Position numbers and translations under genes: made by a program
Shown: one piece after another, positions 36,514-45,986 of the stretch
How the letters are laid out: the number at the start of each line of letters is the position of its first letter
How positions within the stretch are numbered: the stretch's first letter is position 1
NCBI GenBank assembly: GCA_002295925.1
Contig: DBGO01000010.1
Coordinates: 310,001 to 374,000, forward strand
Source of the DNA: Flavobacteriales bacterium UBA852
Lineage (GTDB): Bacteria; Bacteroidota; Bacteroidia; Flavobacteriales_E; Vicingaceae
DNA length: 64,000 nucleotides
Direction: 5' to 3'
The notes under the pieces: generated by a model
What the model was told of the DNA's origin: nothing
Database searches by the model: none
The model's input: only the letters and a program-made list of their open reading frames with translations

Positions 36514-37500
36514 TTAAGCAAATGTTTTTTTAAACCAATCAAAGGTTAATCGAAGACCTTCATCCACATCAAAATCGGGGCGATAATCAAATGCTTTTTG
36601 TGCTTTGGAAATATCTGCCAACGAATCGCGTACATCGCCGGGACGTGGCTCGCGGTATTTTGGCTGCAAATCGGAATCCGCAACTTTGGCAATTTTATGA
36701 TATAATTCATTGATGGAAATGCGCTGTCCGTAAGCAATATTGAATACTTCTCCTTTAATATTATTATCGGTGAACAGTGCTTTTATATTTGCTTGAACCG
36801 CATTATGCACAAAGGTAAAATCGCGTGTTTGCTCACCGTCGCCATTGATAAAGGGTGCTTCATTTTTCAACACTGCATCCATAAAAATAGGAATGGCAGC
36901 AGCGTATGGTCCGCCCGGTTGTTGACGGGGTCCAAAAATATTGAAATAGCGCAAACCGGCAACATCTGTTCCGTAAACATCGGCAAAAACTTTGGCATAT
37001 AATTCATCTACCCTTTTTGAAACTGCATAAGGAGATAATGGTGTACCAATATTTTCTTCTTTCTTGGGCAGTTCTTTACTGTCTCCAAAAACCGATGACG
37101 AACTTGCGTAAACTATCCGTTTTACACCATTTATTTTTGCCGCTTCGAGCATATTTAAAAATCCGGTGGCATTAGCTGCATGCGTAGCCAATGGCGTTTT
37201 AATAGAGCGTGGCACACTGCCCAATGCCGCTTGATGAGAGATATAATCAACGCCTTGGGTTACTTTCAAGCATGTTTCATAATCGGTAATATCGCCTTTT
37301 ACAAATTCATAATTTGGGTGCGACCTGAACAACTCAATGTTCGATTCAAATCCATTGGCCATATTATCCAACACTATTACTTTTCCGGCATTGTGCGTAA
37401 GCAAATACTCCACAATGTGTGAGCCAATAAATCCGGCTCCTCCGGTAACTAAAAATGTATATTGAGATAAATCTTTTGTATGAAACGGCTCTTTGTACAT
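36514..37500 (-). CDS. wbpP: UDP-GlcNAc 4-epimerase-like SDR (WbpP type)
   Basis: The 328-residue extended SDR has VTGGAGFIGSH (NAD-binding), the WbpP/WbgU-type segment HQAALGSVPRSI, YAVSKRVDELYA with the catalytic Tyr and Lys, and FNIFGPRQQPGGPYAAAIP. These favour an epimerase acting on UDP-GlcNAc or UDP-GlcNAcA to the galacto form. The start overlaps the rmlB stop as TAATG, so the two are translationally coupled. Substrate (UDP-GlcNAc, -GlcNAcA or unacetylated) is inferred from family only. Confidence 0.85.
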   Translation of the reverse strand: MYKEPFHTKDLSQYTFLVTGGAGFIGSHIVEYLLTHNAGKVIVLDNMANGFESNIELFRSHPNYEFVKGDITDYETCLKVTQGVDYISHQAALGSVPRSIKTPLATHAANATGFLNMLEAAKINGVKRIVYASSSSVFGDSKELPKKEENIGTPLSPYAVSKRVDELYAKVFADVYGTDVAGLRYFNIFGPRQQPGGPYAAAIPIFMDAVLKNEAPFINGDGEQTRDFTFVHNAVQANIKALFTDNNIKGEVFNIAYGQRISINELYHKIAKVADSDLQPKYREPRPGDVRDSLADISKAQKAFDYRPDFDVDEGLRLTFDWFKKTFA

Positions 37501-38555
37501 TAGCGTTGGTGATATTGTTTTTCGTAATAATTTTGGTATTCACCCGAGGTAACATTAATTAGCCATTCTTCATTCTCGAGATACCAATCAACGGTTTTTT
37601 CCAACCCTTCTTCAAATTGCAAGGATGGCTCCCAGCCCAATTCATTTTTTAATTTTGTGGCATCAATAGCATAACGTTTATCGTGTCCGGCACGGTCTTT
37701 TACATAAGTAATCAATTTTTCCGATGTTCCGGGTTCTCGATTTAGCTTTTTATCCATTATATTGCATAACAACTTGATTAAATCAATGTTCTTCCATTCG
37801 TTGTGCCCGCCAATATTATATGTTTCACCTGTTTTCCCTTGGTGGAAAATAACATCTATTGCGCGTGCGTGATCATTTACCCATAACCAATCCCTTACAT
37901 TATCGCCTTTTCCGTAAACAGGCAGCGGTTTGTTGTTTTTAATATTATTTATAAATAATGGTATCAGTTTTTCGGGAAATTGATGCGAACCGTAGTTGTT
38001 TGAACAATTTGATAAAACAACAGGCATATTATACGTATGATAATATGCTCTTACCAAATGATCGGAACTGGCTTTTGATGCAGAATATGGGCTACGAGGG
38101 TCGTAAGGGGTTTCTTCGGTAAAAAGTCCTGTTTCGCCCAATGATCCATAAACCTCATCGGTGCTGACATGATAAAAACGCTTATCAGCCAATTCATCTC
38201 CCCAAACAGCTTTGGCGGCGTTTAACAAGTTTACTGTTCCTACGATATTAGTCATGATAAAATCCATTGGCGACTCAATGCTTCTGTCCACATGCGACTC
38301 GGCAGCCAAATGAATTACAGCGTCAGGATTTTCATCTTTAAATAATTGATGAATAAAATCTTGATCTACTATATCGCCTTTTATAAAACGATAATTGGGT
38401 TTATCCTCGATATCGGTAAGATTAGCCAAGTTTCCGGCGTAAGTCAGTTTATCCAAATTAATAATTTCGTAATCAGGATATTTATTCACAAACAATCTGA
38501 CTACATGCGATCCGATGAATCCTGCACCTCCGGTTATGATGATTTTTTTTGCCAT
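37500..38555 (-). CDS. rmlB: dTDP-glucose 4,6-dehydratase
   Basis: RmlB converts dTDP-glucose to dTDP-4-keto-6-deoxyglucose, the branch point to rhamnose and other deoxysugars. The 351-residue product starts at ATG 38555 (an in-frame TTG at 38573 is less likely). It has TGGAGFIGSHVVR, HLAAESHVDRSI, STDEVYGSLG, YSASKASSDHLVRA and SNCSNNYGSHQFPEKLIP, all diagnostic. No rmlA, rmlC or rmlD is in the window, so the product may be used by enzymes encoded elsewhere. It is inside the nine-gene operon. Confidence 0.93.
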   Translation of the reverse strand: MAKKIIITGGAGFIGSHVVRLFVNKYPDYEIINLDKLTYAGNLANLTDIEDKPNYRFIKGDIVDQDFIHQLFKDENPDAVIHLAAESHVDRSIESPMDFIMTNIVGTVNLLNAAKAVWGDELADKRFYHVSTDEVYGSLGETGLFTEETPYDPRSPYSASKASSDHLVRAYYHTYNMPVVLSNCSNNYGSHQFPEKLIPLFINNIKNNKPLPVYGKGDNVRDWLWVNDHARAIDVIFHQGKTGETYNIGGHNEWKNIDLIKLLCNIMDKKLNREPGTSEKLITYVKDRAGHDKRYAIDATKLKNELGWEPSLQFEEGLEKTVDWYLENEEWLINVTSGEYQNYYEKQYHQR

Positions 38556-38586
38556 AATATATTTTTGGGGCAATATAAACTATATT

Positions 38587-39882
38587 TTATAAACTCCAGT
38601 ACGTTAAATCCTTGATTTTATCTTTGTAAATTCCTTTAATATCGGTAATAACTGCTCCCGACGTGGTAATGGATTTAAAATAATCTTCGTCTAAATCCAA
38701 AAATTCTTTATGATTCACTGCTACGTACACAGCATCGTAATCATTTGCCGGTTTTTCTACCAAGCCAAAACCATATTCTTTCATTAACTCTTCGCTATCG
38801 GCATGCGGGTCAATTACATCTACCTCTACGCCAAAAGATTTAAACTCATTAATGACATCCACCACTTTTGAATTTCGGATATCGGCAACATTTTCTTTAA
38901 ATGTTGCCCCCATTACCAATACTTTTGAATTTGTAATTTGCTTACCCGAAGCAATAATTTTTTTCACGGTTTGCTTCGCTGTATATGCACCCATCGAGTC
39001 GTTTACAAATCGTCCGGAATTGATGATTTGCGGATGATAACCGTACTCTTTAGCTTTGTAAACCAAATAATAAGGATCAACACCAATACAATGCCCTCCT
39101 ACCAATCCGGGACGGAAGTTCAAGAAATTCCATTTTGTTCCGGCAGCTTCCAACACTTCATAAGTATTGATACCCATTTTATTAAAAATGATAGAAAGTT
39201 CATTGATTAATGCAATATTTACATCGCGCTGTGTGTTTTCAATAATTTTTGCCGCTTCTGCTACTTTAATGGACGGTGCACGATGTACTCCGGCTTTTAC
39301 AACTGTTTCGTAAACTTTGGCTATTTCTTCCAAAGATTCTTCATCGCTTCCAGATACTATTTTGACAACATTGGTAAGTGTGTGTTGTGTATCGCCGGGA
39401 TTGATACGTTCGGGCGAATAACCTACTTTAAAATCTTCATTAAATTTTAAACCTGAAACATTCTCTAAAACAGGTACACAATCTTCTTCGGTACACCCGG
39501 GATAAACTGTTGATTCAAACACTACGTAATCGCCTTTTTTCAAAGCTTCTCCAACGGTTTTAGAAGCGCCTAACAGAGGTTTTAAATCAGGTAAATTATG
39601 TTGGTCGATAGGTGTTGGAACGGCAACAACAAAAAAGTTGGCTTCTTTTAAATCCTCAGGATTGGCAGTAAATTCAATATCACAACCTTCAAAAGCTTCG
39701 GGTGGAAGTTCCTCTGACGGGTCGATATTGTTTTTCATCATCTCTACTCGCTTAGGATTGATATCAAACCCTATTACTTTAAAATTTTTGGCAAATTCCA
39801 AAGCGATGGGCAATCCTACATATCCCAAACCTATTACAGCTATTTTTTTCTCTTTGTTTTTTAAATCTTGGTAAATACTCAT
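38587..39882 (-). CDS. wbpA: UDP-GlcNAc/GalNAc 6-dehydrogenase (WbpA/TviB type)
   Basis: The 431-residue nucleotide-sugar dehydrogenase oxidises C6 of UDP-N-acetylhexosamine to the uronic acid. The N-terminus has IGLGYVGLPIALEFA, then the WbpA/WbpO/TviB-type ESTVYPGCTEEDCVPVLE, AEAAKIIENTQRDVNIALINEL, and the catalytic Cys in GGHCIGVDPYYLVYKA. Separate from the UDP-glucose dehydrogenase two to four genes upstream, this enzyme most likely makes UDP-GlcNAcA as the first step of the diacetamido-sugar route. The GalNAc alternative (WbpO) is possible because a WbpP-type epimerase is nearby. Confidence 0.87.
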   Translation of the reverse strand: MSIYQDLKNKEKKIAVIGLGYVGLPIALEFAKNFKVIGFDINPKRVEMMKNNIDPSEELPPEAFEGCDIEFTANPEDLKEANFFVVAVPTPIDQHNLPDLKPLLGASKTVGEALKKGDYVVFESTVYPGCTEEDCVPVLENVSGLKFNEDFKVGYSPERINPGDTQHTLTNVVKIVSGSDEESLEEIAKVYETVVKAGVHRAPSIKVAEAAKIIENTQRDVNIALINELSIIFNKMGINTYEVLEAAGTKWNFLNFRPGLVGGHCIGVDPYYLVYKAKEYGYHPQIINSGRFVNDSMGAYTAKQTVKKIIASGKQITNSKVLVMGATFKENVADIRNSKVVDVINEFKSFGVEVDVIDPHADSEELMKEYGFGLVEKPANDYDAVYVAVNHKEFLDLDEDYFKSITTSGAVITDIKGIYKDKIKDLTYWSL

Positions 39883-39894
39883 GTCAAATTTGTT

Positions 39895-40980
39895 TTACTG
39901 TTTAACTAATTCGCTTAATTCTTTTTCTAAATCTCTCACTTTTTCTTTATGAAAATATTGGTCGCGTACTTCGTAAATGCGCTCAATTATTTCAACAACT
40001 TTCAATCCTTCCAAAGCATTGGTCGTTGCTGTTGTTCTGCCTTTTAAGGTGTCAATAACGTTTTCAATGACAAAGTGATGGTTTGCCGCCGAACCTTTAT
40101 AAGGTCCGTAATCGTTAGGCGGATTAGACTCGGGCAATTCGGGCATTTCATAGCCTTCGATATTGCATACTTCTACTTCATTCATGTATTGTCCGCCAAT
40201 CTTAACACTTCCTTTTGAACCAATTACGGTAAGACTGCTTTCTAAATTTTGATTGGCAACAGCTGTTGAATAATTGATAGAACCCATTCCGCCATTTACA
40301 AAATCGAAACTTACAAAACCGGAATCCTCAAAATCGGTAGAAGTTTGATGTTTAAAGTCGGCAAATCTTCCTCTAATATTGGTAATATCTCCAAACAGCC
40401 AATACATAATATCAATAAAGTGGGAAAATTGTGTAAATAATGTTCCGCCATCCAATTCTTGTGTACCTTTCCAACCGCCTTTTTTATAATAGCGGTCATC
40501 TCTGTTCCAGTAGCAGTTTACCTGAACCATTAAAATATCGCCCAACAATCCGTTTTCTACAACGTCTTTTATCCAAACCGAAGGCGGGGAATAACGATTT
40601 TGCATTACGCAAAACACATGTTTAGACATTTGCAACGCTTTGAAAATAACATTTTCGCAGTTTGCTTTGCTTAATCCCATTGGTTTTTCAACTACCACGT
40701 GGTATTTATGATTAAGCGCTTCAATCGCTTGTGGCGAGTGCAACCCGTTTGGGGTGCAAATATTTACAACATCAATTTCCAAGTCAGAGTTAAGTAATTC
40801 GTCCACCGAATTGAAAAAGGGAACTTTATATTTTTCAATACCTAATTCTTCTTTTGGTTTAATGTCGCACAACGCTACCAATTCTGCTTCGTCGTTATTG
40901 ACAATCATTTCGGCATGTCTTTTACCGATATGACCACAACCAATTACCGCAAATTTTACTTTTTTATCTTCGGGTATCAT
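39895..40980 (-). CDS. wbpB: Gfo/Idh/MocA oxidoreductase (WbpB-like)
   Basis: The 361-residue product has the Rossmann start [28 protein letters not shown] with the conserved Lys of EKP, NRYSPP, and [21 protein letters not shown]. In Pseudomonas, WbpB oxidises C3 of UDP-GlcNAcA to a 3-keto form, which WbpE then aminates. The neighbouring WbpD-like gene overlaps it by ATGA (40977-40980), and WbpA- and WbpE-like genes are in the same operon, which strongly supports that role over other MocA members. Confidence 0.87.
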   Translation of the reverse strand: MIPEDKKVKFAVIGCGHIGKRHAEMIVNNDEAELVALCDIKPKEELGIEKYKVPFFNSVDELLNSDLEIDVVNICTPNGLHSPQAIEALNHKYHVVVEKPMGLSKANCENVIFKALQMSKHVFCVMQNRYSPPSVWIKDVVENGLLGDILMVQVNCYWNRDDRYYKKGGWKGTQELDGGTLFTQFSHFIDIMYWLFGDITNIRGRFADFKHQTSTDFEDSGFVSFDFVNGGMGSINYSTAVANQNLESSLTVIGSKGSVKIGGQYMNEVEVCNIEGYEMPELPESNPPNDYGPYKGSAANHHFVIENVIDTLKGRTTATTNALEGLKVVEIIERIYEVRDQYFHKEKVRDLEKELSELVKQ

Positions 40981-41555
40981 TTACTGATTTTTTTAACTGT
41001 ATTATTTTCTAAAATATATTTATCTCCACTTTCGGGACAAACAGCCATATTGTTTTCATCAAATTCCAACCGATGCCCATACTCACTCATCCAACCTATT
41101 TGGCGTGCAGGATTACCTACTACCAAGGCATAAGCAGGAACTGTTTTTGTAACTACCGCACCGGCTCCGATAAATGCATATTCGCCAATATCGTGCCCAC
41201 AAACAATTGTTGCGTTTGCACCAATGGATGCGCCTTTTTTTACAATTGTTTTGGCATATTGATTGCGGCGGTTTACAGCACTTCTGGGATTGATAACATT
41301 AGTAAATACCATAGAGGGACCCAAGAAAACATCATCTTCACAAATTACCCCTGTGTAAATAGAGACATTATTTTGAACTTTTACATTGTTTCCCAAGATA
41401 ACTTCTGGTGAAACCACAACATTTTGACCAATATTGCAGTTTTTGCCAATTTTACAATTTGGCATTATATGAGAGAAATGCCAAATTTTAGTCCCCTCTC
41501 CTATATCACAACCTTCGTCTATTACTGCTGTTTCGTGAGCAAAGTATGCATTCAT
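40977..41555 (-). CDS. wbpD: N-acetyltransferase with hexapeptide repeats (WbpD-like)
   Basis: The 192-residue left-handed beta-helix protein starts [25 protein letters not shown] and has many [LIV]GxxxxI repeats ([15 protein letters not shown]), then [26 protein letters not shown] and [27 protein letters not shown]. These match WbpD/WlbB enzymes that acetylate the 3-amino group of UDP-GlcNAc3NA to give UDP-GlcNAc(3NAc)A. It overlaps the wbpB-like start by 4 bp. Together with WbpA, B and E the pathway is complete on paper. Confidence 0.88.
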   Translation of the reverse strand: MNAYFAHETAVIDEGCDIGEGTKIWHFSHIMPNCKIGKNCNIGQNVVVSPEVILGNNVKVQNNVSIYTGVICEDDVFLGPSMVFTNVINPRSAVNRRNQYAKTIVKKGASIGANATIVCGHDIGEYAFIGAGAVVTKTVPAYALVVGNPARQIGWMSEYGHRLEFDENNMAVCPESGDKYILENNTVKKISK

Positions 41556-41594
41556 TTAAAGGAATTTTCTAATAAAAGCCAAATTTATGGATTT

Positions 41595-42581
41595 TTATCT
41601 TTTTATATACTCTTCAAACGAATTATGTTCTCTTTGATACAAAACTTCTTTAGGGAGAGATTTAAAATAATCATAGGTGATTTTAAGCCCTTCTTGACGA
41701 GATACTTTGGGCTCCCAACCCAAAATTTCTTTTGCCAAAGTGATATCCGGTTGTCTTTGCATTGGGTCGTTTATTGGAAGTGGCTTATAGACTACTTTTT
41801 GATCGGTTCCGGTCAACTTAATGATTTCTTCGGCAAAATCGCGAATGGATATTTCATCGGGATTACCAATATTTACAGGTCTTGAATAATCGCTCATCAA
41901 CAAACGATAAATACCTTCAACTTGGTCATCTACATAACAAAAAGATCGGGTTTGTCTGCCGTCTCCAAAAACAGTTAAGTCTTCGCCGCGCAAAGCTTGT
42001 CCGATAAATGCAGGAATTACACGACCATCATTGAGGCGCATTCTGGGTCCATAAGTATTAAAAATGCGCACAATTCTTGTTTCTACACCATGAAAACGAT
42101 GATATGCCATCGTTATGGCTTCTTGAAAGCGTTTGGCTTCATCATACACTCCTCGTGGACCAATTGGATTTACATTTCCCCAATATTCTTCTGTTTGTGG
42201 ATGTACCAAAGGATCGCCATACACTTCAGATGTAGAAGCGACCAAAATTCTGGCACCTTTGGCTTTTGCCAAGCCAAGTAAATTATGCGTTCCCAGTGAA
42301 CCTACTTTTAAGGTTTGGATGGGTATTTTTAAATAATCGATAGGACTTGCCGGCGAAGCAAAATGCAAGATATAATCTAATTTTCCGGGTACATGAACAA
42401 AATTCGATACATCGTGATTGTAAAAAGTAAATTCTTTTAACGGGAAAAGATGCTCTATGTTTTTCAAGTTTCCTGTAATCAGGTTATCCATTCCAATTAC
42501 TCTAAACCCTTCTTTGATAAACCTGTCACATAAATGTGAGCCCAAAAAACCGGCAGCACCTGTTATTAAAACTGTTTTCAT
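41595..42581 (-). CDS. uxs: UDP-glucuronate decarboxylase (UDP-xylose synthase)
   Basis: The 328-residue SDR has [67 protein letters not shown] (the UXS signature with catalytic Tyr and Lys in YDEAKR) and [19 protein letters not shown]. It converts UDP-glucuronate to UDP-xylose. Its substrate is provided by the UDP-glucose dehydrogenase 15 bp upstream in the operon. ArnA-type decarboxylases also use UDP-GlcA, but the single-domain length and motifs favour UXS. UDP-xylose is an uncommon donor in bacteria. Confidence 0.9.
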   Translation of the reverse strand: MKTVLITGAAGFLGSHLCDRFIKEGFRVIGMDNLITGNLKNIEHLFPLKEFTFYNHDVSNFVHVPGKLDYILHFASPASPIDYLKIPIQTLKVGSLGTHNLLGLAKAKGARILVASTSEVYGDPLVHPQTEEYWGNVNPIGPRGVYDEAKRFQEAITMAYHRFHGVETRIVRIFNTYGPRMRLNDGRVIPAFIGQALRGEDLTVFGDGRQTRSFCYVDDQVEGIYRLLMSDYSRPVNIGNPDEISIRDFAEEIIKLTGTDQKVVYKPLPINDPMQRQPDITLAKEILGWEPKVSRQEGLKITYDYFKSLPKEVLYQREHNSFEEYIKR

Positions 42582-42596
42582 TTGATATTTTGTTTT

Positions 42597-43913
42597 TTAT
42601 TGTGGAGTTACAACCATTCTACCAATACTGTTGTAATAAAATCCTAATTTTTGCATTTGTTTTAAATCATAAACATTTCGACCGTCAAAAATTACCGGTT
42701 GCTTCATCAATTCTTTCATTTTATTAAAATCAGGTGTTCTAAATTCTCCCCATTCTGTTGCGATAATAAGCACATCGGCATCTTCCAATGCATCGTATTG
42801 ATTTAATGCATAATTTATTTTATCACCCACAACTTGTTTGACATTACTCATTGCTTCAGGATCATATGCTGTAATTTGAGCTCCTTCTGCCAATAAATCA
42901 TTAATAATATATAAAGCCGGAGCTTCGCGAATATCATCGGTATTTGGTTTAAATGCCAACCCCCAAAGCGCTACTTTTTTATCTTTTAAATCGCCATTAA
43001 AATAATCCTTAATTTTAGGGACAATAATGGTTTTTTGACGTTCATTTATACTCATTACGGCATTGAGAATTTTAAACTCATATCCGTGTTCTTTACCGGA
43101 TTTTGCCAATGCCTGAACATCTTTCGGAAAGCAACTTCCTCCATAACCGATTCCGGGAAATAAAAAGCGGTTACCTATACGAGAATCCGAACCCATTCCG
43201 ATACGAACCATATCTACATCGGCACCAACTTTTTCGCAAAAATTGGCAATTTCGTTCATAAAGGTAATTTTAGTTGCCAAGAATGAATTTGCCGCATATT
43301 TGGTTAATTCTGCCGATTTTTCATCCATAAAAATAATCGGGTTACCTTGACGAACGTAAGGCTTATACAATTCTTCCATTATTTCTTTTGCTCTTTCTGA
43401 ACTTGTACCAATCACCACTCGATCGGGTTTTAAGAAATCATCAACAGCAAAACCTTCACGTAAAAATTCGGGATTTGAGACTACATCAAAATCAACTTGT
43501 GCATTTTTTGCAATAGCGGCGGTTACTTTTTCGGCAGTTCCAACCGGAACGGTACTTTTATCTACAATTACTTTGTAATCTTTAATCATTTTGCCTAATT
43601 CATCGGCAACGCCAAGCACATAAGACAAGTCTGCCGAGCCATCTTCTCCGGGAGGTGTAGGCAGCGCAAGAAATATAATTTGTGCTTGTTCAACAGCTTC
43701 TTCAAGATTGGTTGTAAAATGCAACCTTTTTTCTTTTATATTTCGCTCAAACAACACATCTAAATGAGGTTCATAAATGGGCACAACGCCATTTTTCATT
43801 TTATTGACTTTTTCTTCATCAATATCTACACAAATTACATTGTTTCCTGTTTCGGCTAAGCAAGTTCCGGTAACTAAACCTACGTAACCTGTTCCTACTA
43901 CTGCAATATTCAT
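42597..43913 (-). CDS. ugd: UDP-glucose 6-dehydrogenase
   Basis: The 438-residue product makes UDP-glucuronate from UDP-glucose with 2 NAD+. It starts MNIAVVGTGYVGLVTGTCLAE, has VPIYEPHLDVL, VVSNPEFLREGFAVDDFLKPDRVVIG, the catalytic Cys in GYGGSCFPKDVQAL, and WGLAFKPNTDDIREAPAL in the C-terminal domain. These are UGD family hallmarks and differ from the WbpA-like dehydrogenase in the same operon. It lies between the DegT aminotransferase and the UDP-xylose synthase. Confidence 0.93.
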   Translation of the reverse strand: MNIAVVGTGYVGLVTGTCLAETGNNVICVDIDEEKVNKMKNGVVPIYEPHLDVLFERNIKEKRLHFTTNLEEAVEQAQIIFLALPTPPGEDGSADLSYVLGVADELGKMIKDYKVIVDKSTVPVGTAEKVTAAIAKNAQVDFDVVSNPEFLREGFAVDDFLKPDRVVIGTSSERAKEIMEELYKPYVRQGNPIIFMDEKSAELTKYAANSFLATKITFMNEIANFCEKVGADVDMVRIGMGSDSRIGNRFLFPGIGYGGSCFPKDVQALAKSGKEHGYEFKILNAVMSINERQKTIIVPKIKDYFNGDLKDKKVALWGLAFKPNTDDIREAPALYIINDLLAEGAQITAYDPEAMSNVKQVVGDKINYALNQYDALEDADVLIIATEWGEFRTPDFNKMKELMKQPVIFDGRNVYDLKQMQKLGFYYNSIGRMVVTPQ

Positions 43914-43923
43914 ATTTTATCTT

Positions 43924-45054
43924 TTATTGGGTTAATTCATTCATTTTTGCTGTAATGTATGCCAATTGCTCATCATCAAGTTCTGTATGCATAGGTAAAG
44001 AAATGACGTGTTTAGCCAAATGCTCTGACACGGGAAAATCTCCTTCGCTGTATCGTTCGCTCTTATATGCCTTTTGCATATGCAACGGAACGGGATAATA
44101 AATCATAGCCGGAATATCATTTTCGGCTAATTTTTCTCTCAATTCATCTCGGTTTATGCTTTCATCCAACACCAATGTGTATTGATGAAAAACGTGGTCG
44201 GTATATGTTCCGATAGCCGGTGTTTTAATTTTTGGATTGGATGCAAATGCTTGATTATAATAATTGGCAGCATAGTTTCTGGCTGCCGAATATTCATCCA
44301 ACTTACGCAATTTAATACGCAATACTGCTGCTTGAATGCTGTCTAATCGAGAGTTTACACCTATTTCATCATGATAGTAACGAACTTTCATTCCGTGATT
44401 TACAATCATTCTCATTTTATCGGCCAGCTCATCATCATTGGTAAATAATGCACCACCATCTCCATACGCACCTAAATTTTTGGAAGGAAAAAATGATGTT
44501 GTACCGATATTCCCTATCGTTCCTGATTTCTTAACTGTTCCATCACTAAAGGTATAGTTTGCGCCTATTGCTTGTGCATTATCTTCTACAACATATAAAT
44601 TATGTTCGTTGGCAATTTGCATAATTGCTTCCATATTGGCACATTGGCCAAACAAATGCACAGGAATAATCGCTTTTGTTTTATCAGTTATATTATTTTT
44701 AACACCTTCAATATCTATTGTAAAAGTATCCGGATCGGCATCTACCAAAACAGGGGTTAAACCTAATAATGCAATTACTTCGGCTGTTGCCACAAAAGTA
44801 AAAGTTGTAGTAATTACTTCATCACCGGGTTTTAAACCCAATGCCATTAATGCTATTTGCAAAGCATCTGTTCCGTTTCCACATGGTATCACATGTTTTA
44901 CTTGCAGATATTCTTCCAATTCTTTTTGGAAAGCTTTTACTTCCGGTCCGTTAATAAATGCGGCAGATTCCAATACATTCATTATAGAAGCGTCCACCTC
45001 TTTTTTTATATTATGGTATTGTGATACCAAATCAACCATTTGAATTTTTTTCAT
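43924..45054 (-). CDS. wbpE: DegT/DnrJ/EryC1 aminotransferase (WbpE-like)
   Basis: The 376-residue PLP enzyme begins KKIQMVDLVSQYHNIKKEVD, has CGNGTDALQIALMALGLKPGDEVI, the PLP-contact Asp-containing YVVEDNAQAIGANY, the PLP lysine in FFPSKNLGAYGDGG, and the NSRLDSIQAAVLRIKL segment. It is the WbpE-type enzyme that transfers an amino group to the 3-keto sugar made by WbpB. It is the first gene of the nine-gene operon; a -7-like TAAATTCG lies at 45072-45079. The sugar specificity rests on operon context. Confidence 0.89.
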   Translation of the reverse strand: MKKIQMVDLVSQYHNIKKEVDASIMNVLESAAFINGPEVKAFQKELEEYLQVKHVIPCGNGTDALQIALMALGLKPGDEVITTTFTFVATAEVIALLGLTPVLVDADPDTFTIDIEGVKNNITDKTKAIIPVHLFGQCANMEAIMQIANEHNLYVVEDNAQAIGANYTFSDGTVKKSGTIGNIGTTSFFPSKNLGAYGDGGALFTNDDELADKMRMIVNHGMKVRYYHDEIGVNSRLDSIQAAVLRIKLRKLDEYSAARNYAANYYNQAFASNPKIKTPAIGTYTDHVFHQYTLVLDESINRDELREKLAENDIPAMIYYPVPLHMQKAYKSERYSEGDFPVSEHLAKHVISLPMHTELDDEQLAYITAKMNELTQ

Positions 45055-45071
45055 AGCTAATTTTATGTTTA

Positions 45072-45079
45072 CGAATTTA
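45072..45079 (-). promoter_or_regulatory. Weak -7 element of the sugar operon
   Basis: Read on the minus strand it is TAAATTCG (one mismatch to TAnnTTTG), 17 bp before the wbpE start. No TTTG is seen at the expected -33 distance, so this is a weak candidate. Confidence 0.35.
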
Positions 45080-45232
45080 GAGTTAAATTAATCGGCTAAT
45101 TTAAGTAAAAACACTTATTTAATTCTCAGTAATATTAACAATATCCCATTTTTACACGGTTTTTAATTCTTAGAATTAAGCTTTGACAATAAAAACAAAA
45201 TAAATGGGTTAATTTGTAAAAAATCTACGAAA

Positions 45233-45982
45233 GTGAATTTTGCCAAAAAAATATTCTTTTTATTCATTCTTTTCTTCTCATTTTCGGTAAAAGCACAAAA
45301 AGACACGTTGCTTTCCATTCCGTTTTACAAAGTATCGTATGCTTTTTCTATGCCGGGGTTGGAACTGGCAAACCGGTTTGGAAATTTCTCGAACGGCGAG
45401 ATGGGGTTTTCCCTAAAACACCGAAACAACTGGATTGCAGGGGTTAAAGGTAATTTTATGTGGAGTAACCAAGTGAAAGAAGACAGCATACTGCAAGGGC
45501 TATATTCCGGTGCCGGCATTATTGGTATTGAAGGCAACTTAACTGACCCATTGCTTGAAATGCGTGGTTGGGCAGTTTATTTAGAAGGCGGTTACCAATT
45601 GCCTTGGTTTAAAGCCAACAAAAACTCAGGATTTACAGCTACGGCATCCGTTGGATTAATCAGTCATAAAATAAGAATAACTTACCGAAACGCAGCTATT
45701 CCTCTGTTGGACGACAAAGACTTTTTAAAAGGATACGACCGAAAAAGCATGGGATTTGCAGCAAAAGGATTTTTTGGTTATTACTATTTTAGTAAAAAAC
45801 GACTTATTAATTTTTTCGGAGGAGTTGAATACACGTATGCTTCGGTAAAAAACATTCGTAAATACAATTACGACACTAAAAGTTATGACTCCGGCAGCCA
45901 TCAAAATTCTATTTTGGGATTTCGTATAGGATGGATTCTATTACTTAACAAACGTCCTGCCGAAGAATTTTATTACTATTAA
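45233..45982 (+). CDS. Predicted small outer-membrane beta-barrel protein
   Basis: The 249-residue product starts at GTG 45233 with a signal peptide (MNFAKKIFFLFILFFSFSVKA). The mature part has alternating aromatic strands (YKVSYAFSMPGLELANRFG, NWIAGVKGNFMW, GWAVYLEGGYQLPWF, FGYYYFSKKRLINFFGGVEYTY) and ends EFYYY, consistent with a beta-barrel with a C-terminal aromatic. No family is recognised. It is 4 bp upstream of waaA and probably co-transcribed, which places it with lipopolysaccharide genes. Confidence 0.7.
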   Translation: MNFAKKIFFLFILFFSFSVKAQKDTLLSIPFYKVSYAFSMPGLELANRFGNFSNGEMGFSLKHRNNWIAGVKGNFMWSNQVKEDSILQGLYSGAGIIGIEGNLTDPLLEMRGWAVYLEGGYQLPWFKANKNSGFTATASVGLISHKIRITYRNAAIPLLDDKDFLKGYDRKSMGFAAKGFFGYYYFSKKRLINFFGGVEYTYASVKNIRKYNYDTKSYDSGSHQNSILGFRIGWILLLNKRPAEEFYYY

Positions 45983-45986
45983 CAAA

